The notes: generated from the letters alone by a model not told the origin. A DNA stretch of 64,000 bases from JBOFOR01 sp051654865 (GCA_051654865.1 JBOFYV010000124.1:1-64000), one strand, 5' to 3'. Shown: positions 36,600 to 45,751, counted from the first letter of the stretch. Numbers and translations: made by a program.

Positions 36600-37199
36600 T
36601 TGAGTAAAAAGAAGTTTTATGCAGTAAGAAAAGGAAAAAAGCCGAGCATATATTACACATGGGATGATTGTAAGGCGCAAGTAAATGGCTTCTCAGGTGC
36701 AGAATATAAAAGTTTTTTAACTATAGAAGAAGCAAACGAGTATATGGGAATTAATAAAAAAGAGGATATATCTGAAAGTAGTGAAAAAATAGAAGCATAT
36801 GTAGATGGAAGCTATGAACACTCAATAAAAGAGTATGGATCAGGGGTTGTTATATTAAAAAATAATGTTGTAGAAAAAACATATAGCAAGAGAGGTAAAG
36901 AAGAGTCACTTGTTGGGATGAGAAATGTAGCAGGAGAAATAGAAGCGGCGAAAATTGCTATGAACTATTGTATAGAAAATGATATAGAAAATTTAGTACT
37001 ATACTTTGATTATGAAGGTATTGAAAAGTGGTGTACAGGAGTATGGAAGACAAATAAAGAAGGAACAATAGAATATAAAAAATATTTTGAGTCAATTAAA
37101 AGTCAATTAAATGTACAGTTCGTAAAAGTAAAAGCTCATAGCGGTAATAAATATAATGAAGAGGCCGATAAATTAGCAAAAGAGGCAATTGGATTATAA
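36600..37199 (+). CDS. rnhA: Ribonuclease HI with hybrid-binding N-terminal domain
   Basis: The N-terminal 45 residues (KKFYAVRKGKKPSIYYTWDD to SFLTIEEANEYM) form the RNase H1 hybrid-binding (viroplasmin-like) domain. The catalytic RNase H fold follows, with the four carboxylates in AYVDGSY, GEIEAAKIA, LYFDYEGIEKW and EEADKLAKEA, and a histidine in VKAHSGNKYN. It removes RNA from RNA-DNA hybrids. The GTG at 36591 lies within the AGGAGTGA ribosome site; the TTG at 36600 is correctly spaced and chosen. 199 residues. Confidence 0.9.
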   Translation: MSKKKFYAVRKGKKPSIYYTWDDCKAQVNGFSGAEYKSFLTIEEANEYMGINKKEDISESSEKIEAYVDGSYEHSIKEYGSGVVILKNNVVEKTYSKRGKEESLVGMRNVAGEIEAAKIAMNYCIENDIENLVLYFDYEGIEKWCTGVWKTNKEGTIEYKKYFESIKSQLNVQFVKVKAHSGNKYNEEADKLAKEAIGL

Positions 37200-37227
37200 A
37201 AAGTCTTGCATAAAAGCAAGACTTTTT
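37198..37227. terminator. Bidirectional hairpin terminator
   Basis: AAAAAGTCTTGC (37198-37209) and GCAAGACTTTTT (37216-37227) pair exactly. It serves rnhA and possibly the convergent cotE-like gene. Confidence 0.88.
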
Positions 37228-37251
37228 ATAGTATTAAGAGCTAATTAAACC

Positions 37252-39048
37252 CTAATCAAATAAATCATAAATTTCTTGTAACTCATCTTTTAATTTTTCT
37301 GGATTATAAATTCCTTGGAACATAGCATTGGCTAGTATATTAGCTTGATCGTAAGTTGATGTCCATGAGAAAATTCCTCCAAGGCAGTTCTTAAGGACAT
37401 ACTGAGCTTTTATATAGATAGTTAAAGGATCATCATAAGACATTGCAAACTGTCCATCCTTTGTTAAATATATAGCCTGAGCTTCTTTATCAAAGTTGAT
37501 TTCATAATCATCTTTATTTATATAATTTTTTCTAAGTTCATCATAAGATCTAGTTATTTTAGCTCCTAATCTGCCATAAAAAGGAACACCAAGTAATATT
37601 TTTTCAGGAGGCATGCCTTCGGCAATAAGATTTTTAATCCATATATCAACGCTATATCCTGGTAATCCAAGTTTTGATTCGTATAAGTTTGCTTGATGCT
37701 TTTTACCGTTTTCACCTGTTTCACCAGCTGTAAAATCATAACTCATTAAGTTGAAATAGTCTATTAAAGGAGCTATTTTTTTTATTTCAAAACTTCTATT
37801 TATAGAAAATTTATCACCTACTGCAGCAACACTTAGCCATTTATCATCTCCTATGACATCGCGAATAGCAGTTAATAAAAGAGTGAAGTTCTCTTTATCT
37901 TCAGGTCTGAATTTTATTCCAGCAGCGCTTGTGCCGGGATATTCCCAATCAATATCTACTCCATCCAACCCATATTGATTTATTAACTTATTTACCTCTC
38001 TAGCGAAGTTATATCTAGAAGCAGGAGTTAAAGCAGCATCAGAAAATCCATCTGCTCCCCAACCTCCAATAGCAGCTATAACTTTTAGTTCTGGTTTTTC
38101 AGCTTTCAACCTTACCATTTCCTTAAGGTATTTAGGGCTAGGAACTAACAATGATCCATCAGGATTTATTTCAACAAAAGCGTAAATTATAGCATCTAAT
38201 AGTTGTGGGTCTAAGTTTCTTGGATTACCTAAAACATATTCCATAACTATTGGTGTAACATCAGGGCAATAGGAAATATCAACAGGTTGATTTTTAACGT
38301 CTGTTATTTCAGGCCTAGAAGTATCTTCAATACTACACTTTTTATTATCTTTTTTAGATTTATTAAAATTCATTTTATTTAAGTAATCATAATTTTGTAA
38401 TGATTTATTCGTACCTGGAACAAAACACAAATACCAGTCTACGCAATTATATTTATTTTCACAATTTTTAACTCTACTTTTTAATTCCTTATAAGTCTTA
38501 GGATATGGTAATATTACAGGCATTCCAGGGAACCAATTAGCGGGAGTTACAACATCTTCTTTGTCGCTAGTTTGTAATGCTTCAACTATTCTAAGAATTT
38601 CAGGTATATTTCTACCTGTAGTTAAAGGATAATACAATATAGTTCTTAATATTTGCTTATCGTCAATTATAAAAACTGAACGTATTGTAGACGTATTACT
38701 CATAGCTTCTGAAATCATACCATATAATTTAGCTACGCTCATATCTCTATCTTCTATAATTGGAAATGGTATTTCAACACCTGTTAATTGAAATAGACTA
38801 TAAACCCAAGCTAAATGAGAACTATTGCTATCGATACTTAACCCAATTAACTCGGTGTTTCTTTTTTTGAACTCTGGATAATATTTGGCAAAACATAAAA
38901 ATTCCGTAGTACATACTGGAGTAAAATCTCCTGGATGAGAAAATAAAACTACCCATTTTCCTGTGTAATCAGAAAGTTGAATCGGTCCAAATGTGGTATT
39001 AGCTTTAAAATCAGGAGCCTTTGATCCTAGACTTGGAAGACATGGCAT
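37252..39048 (-). CDS. cotE: Peroxiredoxin-chitinase fusion, CotE-like spore coat protein
   Basis: Residues 1 to about 210 are a Prx6-type peroxiredoxin: the peroxidatic Cys46 lies in PGDFTPVCTTEF, and NWFPGMPVILP matches the conserved Prx6 tail. A charged linker (about 211-260) with several cysteines follows. Residues 261-598 are a family 18 glycosidase with the catalytic DGVDIDWE motif (Asp362, Asp365, Asp367, Glu369) and an intact IAAIGGW strand. The same two-part layout defines C. difficile CotE, a spore surface protein with peroxidase and chitinase/mucin-degrading roles; this copy is somewhat shorter. No signal peptide, as expected for a coat protein. GTG at 39057 is inside the GAGGTG site; ATG 39048 is chosen. 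Confidence 0.9.
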   Translation of the reverse strand: MPCLPSLGSKAPDFKANTTFGPIQLSDYTGKWVVLFSHPGDFTPVCTTEFLCFAKYYPEFKKRNTELIGLSIDSNSSHLAWVYSLFQLTGVEIPFPIIEDRDMSVAKLYGMISEAMSNTSTIRSVFIIDDKQILRTILYYPLTTGRNIPEILRIVEALQTSDKEDVVTPANWFPGMPVILPYPKTYKELKSRVKNCENKYNCVDWYLCFVPGTNKSLQNYDYLNKMNFNKSKKDNKKCSIEDTSRPEITDVKNQPVDISYCPDVTPIVMEYVLGNPRNLDPQLLDAIIYAFVEINPDGSLLVPSPKYLKEMVRLKAEKPELKVIAAIGGWGADGFSDAALTPASRYNFAREVNKLINQYGLDGVDIDWEYPGTSAAGIKFRPEDKENFTLLLTAIRDVIGDDKWLSVAAVGDKFSINRSFEIKKIAPLIDYFNLMSYDFTAGETGENGKKHQANLYESKLGLPGYSVDIWIKNLIAEGMPPEKILLGVPFYGRLGAKITRSYDELRKNYINKDDYEINFDKEAQAIYLTKDGQFAMSYDDPLTIYIKAQYVLKNCLGGIFSWTSTYDQANILANAMFQGIYNPEKLKDELQEIYDLFD

Positions 39049-39082
39049 ATAAATCACCTCTCAATTTATAATAAATTTAACC

Positions 39083-39111
39083 TAATTATATTTTATTAAT
39101 TTGAAGGGTGT
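39083..39111 (-). promoter_or_regulatory. Possible sigma-K promoter of the cotE-like gene
   Basis: On the minus strand ACACC (39111-39107) and TATAATTA (39090-39083) are 16 bases apart. This resembles the late mother-cell sigma-K pattern (AC at -35, CATAnnTA at -10) with one mismatch. Weak alone, but it suits a coat gene. Confidence 0.35.
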
Positions 39112-39250
39112 AGTGTTACTATATAAAAAGATAACATTTTAGTTACAATTATAACAAAAACTAACAATAGTAATTGAAATTTATGTATAAATTTGCTATA
39201 GTTTACTTAAGATTTAATGTCAAGATTGGTTAGTATATGGGGTGGAGAAA

Positions 39251-39529
39251 TTGAAAAAAGCACTAAGAATATGTTTTATGTCGATTACTGCTAGTTTCTG
39301 CTTAGTATTTACATTGATAATAATAAATGCTATTATGAAAATTTTTATTGGTCTGAATTATTATTTACTTATCTTCGCACTATTAAGTATAGGACTGAGT
39401 GTGGGATTAATTTTAATGGATTCGAAGAGGATATTTACTAAGAAGAAGTTGCGAAGAGTTTCAAAATCGAAGAAGAATGTTAAGAAAAAACAAAGAAGAG
39501 TTAATGAAACAAGAAGAAAAATATCATAA
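39251..39529 (+). CDS. Small membrane protein with basic tail
   Basis: The product of about 92 residues has two hydrophobic segments (about 5-27 and 33-54) and a strongly basic C-terminus (KKKLRRVSKSKKNVKKKQRRVN). The tail probably sits in the cytoplasm near nucleic acid or acidic lipid. Function unknown. The GTG at 39242 overlaps the GGGGTGGAG ribosome site, so the TTG at 39251 is preferred, though its spacing is short. A hairpin terminator follows. Confidence 0.6.
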   Translation: MKKALRICFMSITASFCLVFTLIIINAIMKIFIGLNYYLLIFALLSIGLSVGLILMDSKRIFTKKKLRRVSKSKKNVKKKQRRVNETRRKIS

Positions 39530-39563
39530 TAAAACACAAGAAAAAATATATATTAATAAATTT

Positions 39564-39589
39564 AAAACACAGTTGTTACTGTGTTTTTT
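39564..39589 (+). terminator. Hairpin terminator
   Basis: AAAACACAGT (39564-39573) and ACTGTGTTTT (39578-39587) pair across TGTT, followed by Ts. Confidence 0.85.
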
Positions 39590-39664
39590 GTTTATTATAT
39601 AAACTAGTAAGTATAAAATTATTTGTTTGAAATATAATTATATACTTTGTTTTGGAGGTGTTTT

Positions 39665-40426
39665 ATGAAATATGAAATTTTTTCAAGTACTGTAGTAGGA
39701 TACAAAAATAAATCAAAAAATAATATGTCACAAGATTTTGTAGATTATAAAAAGATAGATAAAGGGGTTATCTGTGCTATAGCAGATGGGCACAGTACAA
39801 GATTTTTTGAATATAGTGATCAAGGTTCAAAATTTGCATGCAAAGTTAGTATTGAGATATTAGAACAATATATAGGTAATAGTAAAGAAGAAGTAGAGGG
39901 GTTATTACAAGAAGGTATTATACAAAAAGAAATATATATGAAATGGATGGATATGGTCAATAACCACTATAAAAATAATAATCCAAAAGTGTTCAAAACA
40001 GAATACATTAAGTACTCTACAACTTTAATTTCAGCTATCGTTACAGAAAACTATACCTTGTTTTTGAAAATAGGGGATGGGAAGATAATATTAGAAATAG
40101 ATAATGTATATGAATGTATTTTAGATAGTGATAATAAATCAATAGTAGACTCTTTAGGTAGATTTGATTCGTTTAACAATATATACTACAAGATAGATAG
40201 AAGTAATATTTACGATAAAACTAATATTATTTTATGTACAGATGGATATAATAATAGTTTTAGTGATGATAAAGAGTTATTTTCTAGTTTAGAAAAAACA
40301 ATTAATAAATACAATAAAAGTATTTTTTCAAGGTATTTGTTATACAAAGAGTATAAAAAATACCTGTACCAATTGAGTAAGAATTATTCATTAGATGATA
40401 TAAGTATAATATTTATATTTAAATAA
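39665..40426 (+). CDS. PP2C-like protein phosphatase
   Basis: The 253-residue protein resembles PP2C-type (PP2C_2) Ser/Thr phosphatases. The metal-binding aspartates lie in AIADGHSTRF, a central IGDGKIILE carries the core glycine/aspartate, and LCTDGYNNSF and the terminal LDDISIIFIF give the last two sites. It would dephosphorylate cytoplasmic Ser/Thr-phosphoproteins. No partner kinase lies nearby. TPR membrane proteins, VanW and WG-repeat genes follow in the same direction. The longer start at 39647 lacks a ribosome site; ATG 39665 follows GGAGGTG. Confidence 0.82.
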   Translation: MKYEIFSSTVVGYKNKSKNNMSQDFVDYKKIDKGVICAIADGHSTRFFEYSDQGSKFACKVSIEILEQYIGNSKEEVEGLLQEGIIQKEIYMKWMDMVNNHYKNNNPKVFKTEYIKYSTTLISAIVTENYTLFLKIGDGKIILEIDNVYECILDSDNKSIVDSLGRFDSFNNIYYKIDRSNIYDKTNIILCTDGYNNSFSDDKELFSSLEKTINKYNKSIFSRYLLYKEYKKYLYQLSKNYSLDDISIIFIFK

Positions 40427-40539
40427 AAATAAAATAAATAAGTAGCAAGGGAAAATATGGTTAATAATAGTTAAATATGTTATAATAAAAAGAAATTTGA
40501 AATAAATTTAAACTATAGGAATTAAGGAAGGTAAATATA

Positions 40540-41931
40540 ATGAAAATTGGAGAATTGTTTAATAAATGTTTGGACTTTATTGATGTACATAGGAAATTTA
40601 TTATAACAACTTCATTATCTATATTAGGGATTATATTATTATCCATAATATTTTTTCTTAGCAGTGATGAGTTAAGTGTATCAAAAGAATCTAATGATTT
40701 ACTAAAGCTTATAGAAAAGAGAGATTACTCTCAAGCATTAGATTATTATGAACAGTATGAAGAGCAATACTCAGTTGCAAAATTGAACAGATTAAACAAA
40801 TCTGTCTCTAAAAAGTTAAATAAACTTCTTCTAGATAGTGGTGATAAATTTATTAATGAAGAAATAACAAAAGAACATTTTTTAGGGCTGATAAACACTA
40901 TAAATTCATTAGAAAAAATTGATATAGACTTGAAAAAGATAGTTGAACAATCTAAAAGAGTAGACGAAATGTATGAAAATGAAAATATAAAGTATGAAAA
41001 AGCTATAGCATATATTAACACGGTATCTGTTTTAAACGGAATTAGAGACAGTATTGATATATATAAAAATAATATTAAAGAATTATATGATTCTAGACAA
41101 ATTTATCAATCAGGATTAAAATATCAACAAGATTCAAAGTATTATGAAGCGATTCAATCATATGATAAAGTTTTAAAAGAAGATAAAAAATATAGTGATT
41201 TAGCCTTAAAAAATAAGAATGAATGTATTGAACTTATGTATGATTACTATATACAAAAAGCAGACGATGCAAATAAACAAGGTTATTATGAAGAAGCATT
41301 ACAATATATTGAATATATAAAAAATTATTATCCTCAAGATGAAAAAGTGCTTAAGCTTGAAAAAGAATACCAAACAAATTTATCTTTATATACTTTGACA
41401 AATGAAGATATATTAAATTTAATTGTGAGAAAAAGTAATAAGCTAAAAGAAAATTTAACTGTAAACTCATTTCAACAAATGGTAGATGGAAGAAAATATT
41501 ATTATGTAGAAGTTTATGAATATGATGAGTTAATTGATGAGGTATTTGTTGATGCAAAAGATAAGTTATTATATTCATATAAAGATGCAGAAAAATATTA
41601 CAACACGAACTATTCAGATGGATACTTTAGAGTTAATTCAGAGGGAACTATAGAGTTTTCAATAAATGAAGATAAAGCTCAATTTATTTTAAAAAATAAG
41701 TTGGATGATGATAAAGAAAAATATAAGAATATTACAAGTATAGAAAAAGAAAAAATCTATAAATATGTAAATAATAAAGTTGATGTAGATAAAATATTAG
41801 GAAAAGAAGCAGACTTATATTATTATGAACTTGTGAATAAAGGGATTTTTAGGCCTAAGCAAGTTTATTTAATTAATATGTACGATGAAAAAGTATATCT
41901 AATAACAAAAGATTCAATAGTAGAGTATTAA
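40540..41931 (+). CDS. Membrane-anchored TPR-like protein
   Basis: One membrane anchor lies at about residues 20-42 (FIITTSLSILGIILLSIIFF). A long helical, charged region follows that contains TPR-like units (for example YQQDSKYYEAIQSYDKVLKEDKKYSDLALKN and KQGYYEEALQYIEYIKNYYPQDEKVL). The C-terminal 170 residues alternate strands and helices (YYVEVYEYDELIDEVFVDAKD) and resemble YPEB/PepSY-like folds. The bulk should lie outside the membrane. Function unknown; probably a scaffold. AAGGAAGGT precedes the ATG. Confidence 0.7.
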   Translation: MKIGELFNKCLDFIDVHRKFIITTSLSILGIILLSIIFFLSSDELSVSKESNDLLKLIEKRDYSQALDYYEQYEEQYSVAKLNRLNKSVSKKLNKLLLDSGDKFINEEITKEHFLGLINTINSLEKIDIDLKKIVEQSKRVDEMYENENIKYEKAIAYINTVSVLNGIRDSIDIYKNNIKELYDSRQIYQSGLKYQQDSKYYEAIQSYDKVLKEDKKYSDLALKNKNECIELMYDYYIQKADDANKQGYYEEALQYIEYIKNYYPQDEKVLKLEKEYQTNLSLYTLTNEDILNLIVRKSNKLKENLTVNSFQQMVDGRKYYYVEVYEYDELIDEVFVDAKDKLLYSYKDAEKYYNTNYSDGYFRVNSEGTIEFSINEDKAQFILKNKLDDDKEKYKNITSIEKEKIYKYVNNKVDVDKILGKEADLYYYELVNKGIFRPKQVYLINMYDEKVYLITKDSIVEY

Positions 41932-41959
41932 AGCGTGTTTATAACACGCTTTAATTTAT
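41928..41959 (+). terminator. Hairpin terminator
   Basis: TTAAAGCGTGTT and AACACGCTTTAA pair, starting in the stop codon of the TPR gene; the T-run is interrupted. Confidence 0.7.
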
Positions 41960-42064
41960 TTATAAAAATTTTTTACATTTTTTTATCTATGAGGTAAAAT
42001 AATTATATAAGGTATATGGAATATATATTAAATCAATATTATACGATTTTGAAGGAGAATAACA

Positions 42065-43558
42065 ATGACTAACATTAAGAAAAGGATAGGTATAGGTGTA
42101 GCAATTATCATATGTGTTATACTTGCATTAGTAGCAATAATTAGTGCAGATATAAATGGAAATAAAATTGTTAAAAATACCTATGTAAATGATATTAATA
42201 TAGGGGGGATGGACAAAGACCAAGCAAAAGAAAAGTTAGAACAGATTTATATACTAAAGAATCTAAACTTAAAATATTCTGATAAAACTTGGGACTTAAA
42301 TCCAAAAGAATTAAATGTATCTTATAGTATCAACGATACTATAAAAGATGCATATAATATTAATAGAGATAGTGATTTATTTAATAACTTGAGTGAAACA
42401 CTACAATCTTATTTTGGAAAAAAGAATAATATTCAAATTAAACTAGATTATAGTGAAGATAAAATAAAAGAGAATTTAGAAAAAATAGCAGAAGAAATTG
42501 ATGTTCAAGTTCAAGATGCAAAATTAAACATAAGTGGTTCTAGTATAAGTGTAGAAGAAGAAAAAGATGGAATTAAATTAAACATAGATAAAACTTTTAA
42601 AAACATATTAAAAGAACTAGAAAGTGGAAATGTTGAAATTGACTTAAAGGTAGATACTGTAGAAGCTAAAATAAAAAAAGAACAACTTAAAGAAGTAGAC
42701 ACTTTATTAGGTTCTCATAGTACTAAATTTAAATCATCGGTTGTTGGAAGAACTACCAATATAAAATTAGCAACAGATAGAACAAGTGATGTATTATTAA
42801 TGCCAGGTGATACATTCTCATATAATGAGCATACAGGTAAGAGAACAGTAGAGAATGGTTATAAAAATGCACCAGTAATAGTGCAAGGCGTAATGCAAGA
42901 AGGTATAGGTGGAGGTGTATGCCAAGTATCTACTACACTATACAATGCGGTATTGTACTCAGGATTAGAGTTCGTTAATATTAAAAATCATTCAATACCA
43001 TCTACCTATGCAGAAAAAGGAAGGGATGCAACTGTTACTGATTCTGGAATAGATTTTGTATTTAAAAATAACTATGAATATCCAGTTTATGTGAAAAATT
43101 ATGTATCAGGAAACTATGTTACATGTCAAATATATGGAAGTTCTAAAAATAAGCAAAATATACAAATATCAACAAGTCTTGATGGAGTGTCATCAGCGCC
43201 AATAAAAAAAGTTGAAGACCCAACACTTCCAAAAGGAGAAGAAAAAGAGTTAGAAAAGGGAAGAGATGCTTATACAGTATCAACGTTTAGGATATACAAA
43301 GATTCCAACGGTAATATAATAAAAAAGGTTAAGGTTGCAACATCATATTATCCTAAAAAACAAGGAGTAATAGCTATAGGTACAAAAGAAGATGAGCAAT
43401 TGCCAGTAGAACCACCGATAGAACAGCCTACAGAACCACCTATAGAACAACCAGTTATTCCGCCAGTAGAACCGCCTACAGAGCAACCAGTTACTCCGCC
43501 GGTAACACCACCAGTTGAACCACCTGCACCAGAAACTCAGCCTGAAAATAATGTATAA
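42065..43558 (+). CDS. VanW-family protein with proline-rich wall-spanning tail
   Basis: A membrane anchor (about 9-29) is followed by PG_binding_4-like modules (about 40-215). The VanW domain comes next (about 215-370), marked by MPGDTFSYNEHTG, GIGGGVCQVSTTLYNAV and KNHS. A beta-rich module then carries TFRIYKDSNGNIIKKVKVATSYYP. The last 45 or so residues are a Pro/Glu/Gln/Thr repeat of the PVEPPxEQP type, likely an extended linker through the peptidoglycan. Same core as the VanW protein encoded at 21209, which has no such tail. AAGGAGAA precedes the ATG. Confidence 0.85.
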   Translation: MTNIKKRIGIGVAIIICVILALVAIISADINGNKIVKNTYVNDINIGGMDKDQAKEKLEQIYILKNLNLKYSDKTWDLNPKELNVSYSINDTIKDAYNINRDSDLFNNLSETLQSYFGKKNNIQIKLDYSEDKIKENLEKIAEEIDVQVQDAKLNISGSSISVEEEKDGIKLNIDKTFKNILKELESGNVEIDLKVDTVEAKIKKEQLKEVDTLLGSHSTKFKSSVVGRTTNIKLATDRTSDVLLMPGDTFSYNEHTGKRTVENGYKNAPVIVQGVMQEGIGGGVCQVSTTLYNAVLYSGLEFVNIKNHSIPSTYAEKGRDATVTDSGIDFVFKNNYEYPVYVKNYVSGNYVTCQIYGSSKNKQNIQISTSLDGVSSAPIKKVEDPTLPKGEEKELEKGRDAYTVSTFRIYKDSNGNIIKKVKVATSYYPKKQGVIAIGTKEDEQLPVEPPIEQPTEPPIEQPVIPPVEPPTEQPVTPPVTPPVEPPAPETQPENNV

Positions 43559-43581
43559 ATAAGTAATTAGGAGGGAAAGCA

Positions 43582-44175
43582 TTGAATTTAAAGGATATAA
43601 ATGATTATATTCAATCAATATGTGATAACATTTCTTGTGTACTTGAAGTAGATGTTACATTAGTCAGTAAGGATTTAACAAGAATAGCTGGTACAGGTAG
43701 ATTTAAGGAAAAAGTAGGAGAAAAAATATCACAAGAAACGATATATTATAAAGTTTTAACAGAAGCTAAACCATATGTTATAAATAAAGAACTAGAGGCG
43801 TGTTGTAGCCAATGTTCGAATAAGGATAAATGTATGGAATTAGCAGATATTTGTACACCAGTAAAGCTAGGTGATCAGGTTTTAGGTATATTAGGTATAG
43901 CGGCTTTTAATCAAGAACAAAAGGATAATTTATTATCGAAAGACAAAGAATTAACTGAGTTTATAAAAAGTATGTCTGATTTAATTTCATATAAGTTGGA
44001 CGAAATGTACAAAGTTGAAATTAAGACGATGGAGCAATTAGAAAAAGAAGCAATTGAAAATGGAATAAAGAAGTATGGTAGTAACACAGAAGGAATGAAA
44101 AATGTAGCTGATGCTTTAAATATAGGAATAGCAACGTTATATAGAAAGATAAAAAAATATAATATAAAATATTAG
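43582..44175 (+). CDS. Small sensor-HTH regulator (Fis-type helix-turn-helix)
   Basis: The N-terminal 130 residues look like a GAF/PAS-type or sugar-diacid-recognition sensor, with a cysteine cluster CCSQCSNKDKCMELADIC that could bind metal or sense redox. The C-terminus (ENGIKKYGSNTEGMKNVADALNIGIATLYRKIKKYNI) is a Fis-type helix-turn-helix such as ends sigma-54 activators. The central AAA+ domain of such activators is absent, so it would act with ordinary sigma factors. It starts at TTG after AGGAGGG, 23 bases downstream of the VanW gene, so the two are probably cotranscribed. Confidence 0.72.
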   Translation: MNLKDINDYIQSICDNISCVLEVDVTLVSKDLTRIAGTGRFKEKVGEKISQETIYYKVLTEAKPYVINKELEACCSQCSNKDKCMELADICTPVKLGDQVLGILGIAAFNQEQKDNLLSKDKELTEFIKSMSDLISYKLDEMYKVEIKTMEQLEKEAIENGIKKYGSNTEGMKNVADALNIGIATLYRKIKKYNIKY

Positions 44176-44179
44176 GTAG

Positions 44180-44215
44180 AAAAGCTATTTAAATGAAATA
44201 TTTAAATAGCTTTTT
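44180..44215 (+). terminator. Hairpin terminator
   Basis: AAAGCTATTTAAAT (44181-44194) and ATTTAAATAGCTTT pair exactly, followed by Ts. Confidence 0.85.
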
Positions 44216-44270
44216 ACGTTGTAAATAGGAATTAAACTGGTTGTTGAAAAATAGAAAAAAATGTATAGTT

Positions 44271-44299
44271 TTGACTTAAAATATTAAATATGTTATCTT
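44271..44299 (+). promoter_or_regulatory. Sigma-A promoter of the coiled-coil TPR gene
   Basis: TTGACT (44271-44276), a 17-base spacer ending TGT, then TATCTT (44294-44299): an extended -10 promoter. The AAGGAGG ribosome site begins 14 bases after it, so the leader is very short. Confidence 0.55.
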
Positions 44300-44327
44300 T
44301 ATTATATAAGAGAAGGAGGCGGTAACC

Positions 44328-45746
44328 ATTTTAGGAAAGAATATAAAAACAGACATACAAAAAATGGACAAGAAGATTTTAGATATATCATTAATAGAAG
44401 AGCAAAAATCAGATTTAACATTTTTTAACATAGATGAAGAAGAAACTAACGAAACATTAAAAGCATTAAAGCAAAGTTATGTAACTACTAATTACAAAGA
44501 AGAAACAATTTTAAACTTACAAAGTGCGCTAAATAGTAAAAATGATGATACATCAAGAGAATTAAAGTTAGAATCATATAATAGATATAATAATGCATTA
44601 GAACTTGCTAATAAAAACTATATTACTACAGCTATAGAGTTTATTGAAAAAGCAATTGAAATAAATCCTAAGGATGTAGATATATTAAACTTAAGAGGAT
44701 TATTAAATTTATTAAAATGTGATTTTTCTAAAGCCTTTGAAAGTTTTTACACAGGAATGTGTTATGGTAACAATGAGCTTTCTAGAAAGTATGTTGATAT
44801 GTTATCATCAGATGAATTTAATGTATTTTTAAGTAGGTATAATCACTCTATAAGATTTATAAATGAAGATTTAAACCAAGAATCTATTTGCATATTAGAT
44901 AGTATGATAGAGGAAGATCCAGATTTAATAGAGCCGTATGTAATATTAGCTCTACTGTATGATAAATTAGATAATAACAATAAAAAAGAATACTATCTAG
45001 AAAAACTAAGGATAATAGATGTAGATAATCATTTATTTGAAGCAGAGAAAAAAGATGAAAAGCAAGATTTAGAACCGGATAAAAAAGCTACTAAAACTAA
45101 AAAAATAATACCTATAGCAATTATAGGACTATTAATATTTGGAGCAAGTGCCTATGCAATTACTAATAAGATAAATAAGTTAAATCAAGAACTTGTAAAA
45201 AAAGAAGAAATACTAGAAGATAAATCTAAGGAACTAAATAATAAGAATAAAGAACTAGATGAAAAAGCACAGGCATTAAATGATGCTAATAATAAGATAG
45301 ATGAAACAGCTGAAGAACTAGAAAAGAAAAAGAAAGATTTAGAAAACGCAAAAACTAAAGAAGTACTCTCATCAAATGAAAGTACAATTTATGATGCTGC
45401 TATGAAATTAAAGAAAAATGGAGAATATGAAGAAGCTATAAAGTATTTAAAGCAAATCCTTAAAACAGGCAAAACGAAACAATATATATCTGAATCAATA
45501 TATCAATTAGCTCTTATAAATGAAAAAATTGATAATTTTGATGAAGCAAAAACATATTATAAAAAATATATAAATACTTATACATCTGAAGATAAATACT
45601 ATGATGATGCATTTTATCAATTAGGTATGTTATATTACAATAATGGATATAAGCAAAAGGCAAAAGAGACTTTTTATGGCTTAAGAAGTGAAGTTCCAGA
45701 TAGTATGTATAACAATTCTAAGGTAAAGCAAATTTTAAGTGAATAA
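44328..45746 (+). CDS. TPR/coiled-coil membrane protein, apparent ATT start
   Basis: Three parts are seen. The cytoplasmic N-terminal TPR-like region comes first (to about residue 235, for example YITTAIEFIEKAIEINPKDVDILNLRGLL). One membrane span follows (IIPIAIIGLLIFGASAYAI), then a long coiled coil of about 60 residues. The C-terminal TPR block is similar to YbgF/BamD-type repeats (GEYEEAIKYLKQILKTG, NFDEAKTYYKKYINTY). The first ATG (44364) has no ribosome site. The perfect AAGGAGG at 44313-44319 is followed after 8 bases by ATT (44328), which is in frame and adds MLGKNIKTDIQK. ATT initiation is therefore likely (472 residues). Role unknown, probably assembly of a cell-envelope complex. Confidence 0.72.
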   Translation: MLGKNIKTDIQKMDKKILDISLIEEQKSDLTFFNIDEEETNETLKALKQSYVTTNYKEETILNLQSALNSKNDDTSRELKLESYNRYNNALELANKNYITTAIEFIEKAIEINPKDVDILNLRGLLNLLKCDFSKAFESFYTGMCYGNNELSRKYVDMLSSDEFNVFLSRYNHSIRFINEDLNQESICILDSMIEEDPDLIEPYVILALLYDKLDNNNKKEYYLEKLRIIDVDNHLFEAEKKDEKQDLEPDKKATKTKKIIPIAIIGLLIFGASAYAITNKINKLNQELVKKEEILEDKSKELNNKNKELDEKAQALNDANNKIDETAEELEKKKKDLENAKTKEVLSSNESTIYDAAMKLKKNGEYEEAIKYLKQILKTGKTKQYISESIYQLALINEKIDNFDEAKTYYKKYINTYTSEDKYYDDAFYQLGMLYYNNGYKQKAKETFYGLRSEVPDSMYNNSKVKQILSE

Positions 45747-45751
45747 ACAAG

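Noticed and set aside
43343..43618. Antisense ORF rich in Trp, Arg and Tyr
   Set aside because: It is the complement of the proline-rich codons of the VanW gene; no ribosome site and unnatural composition.
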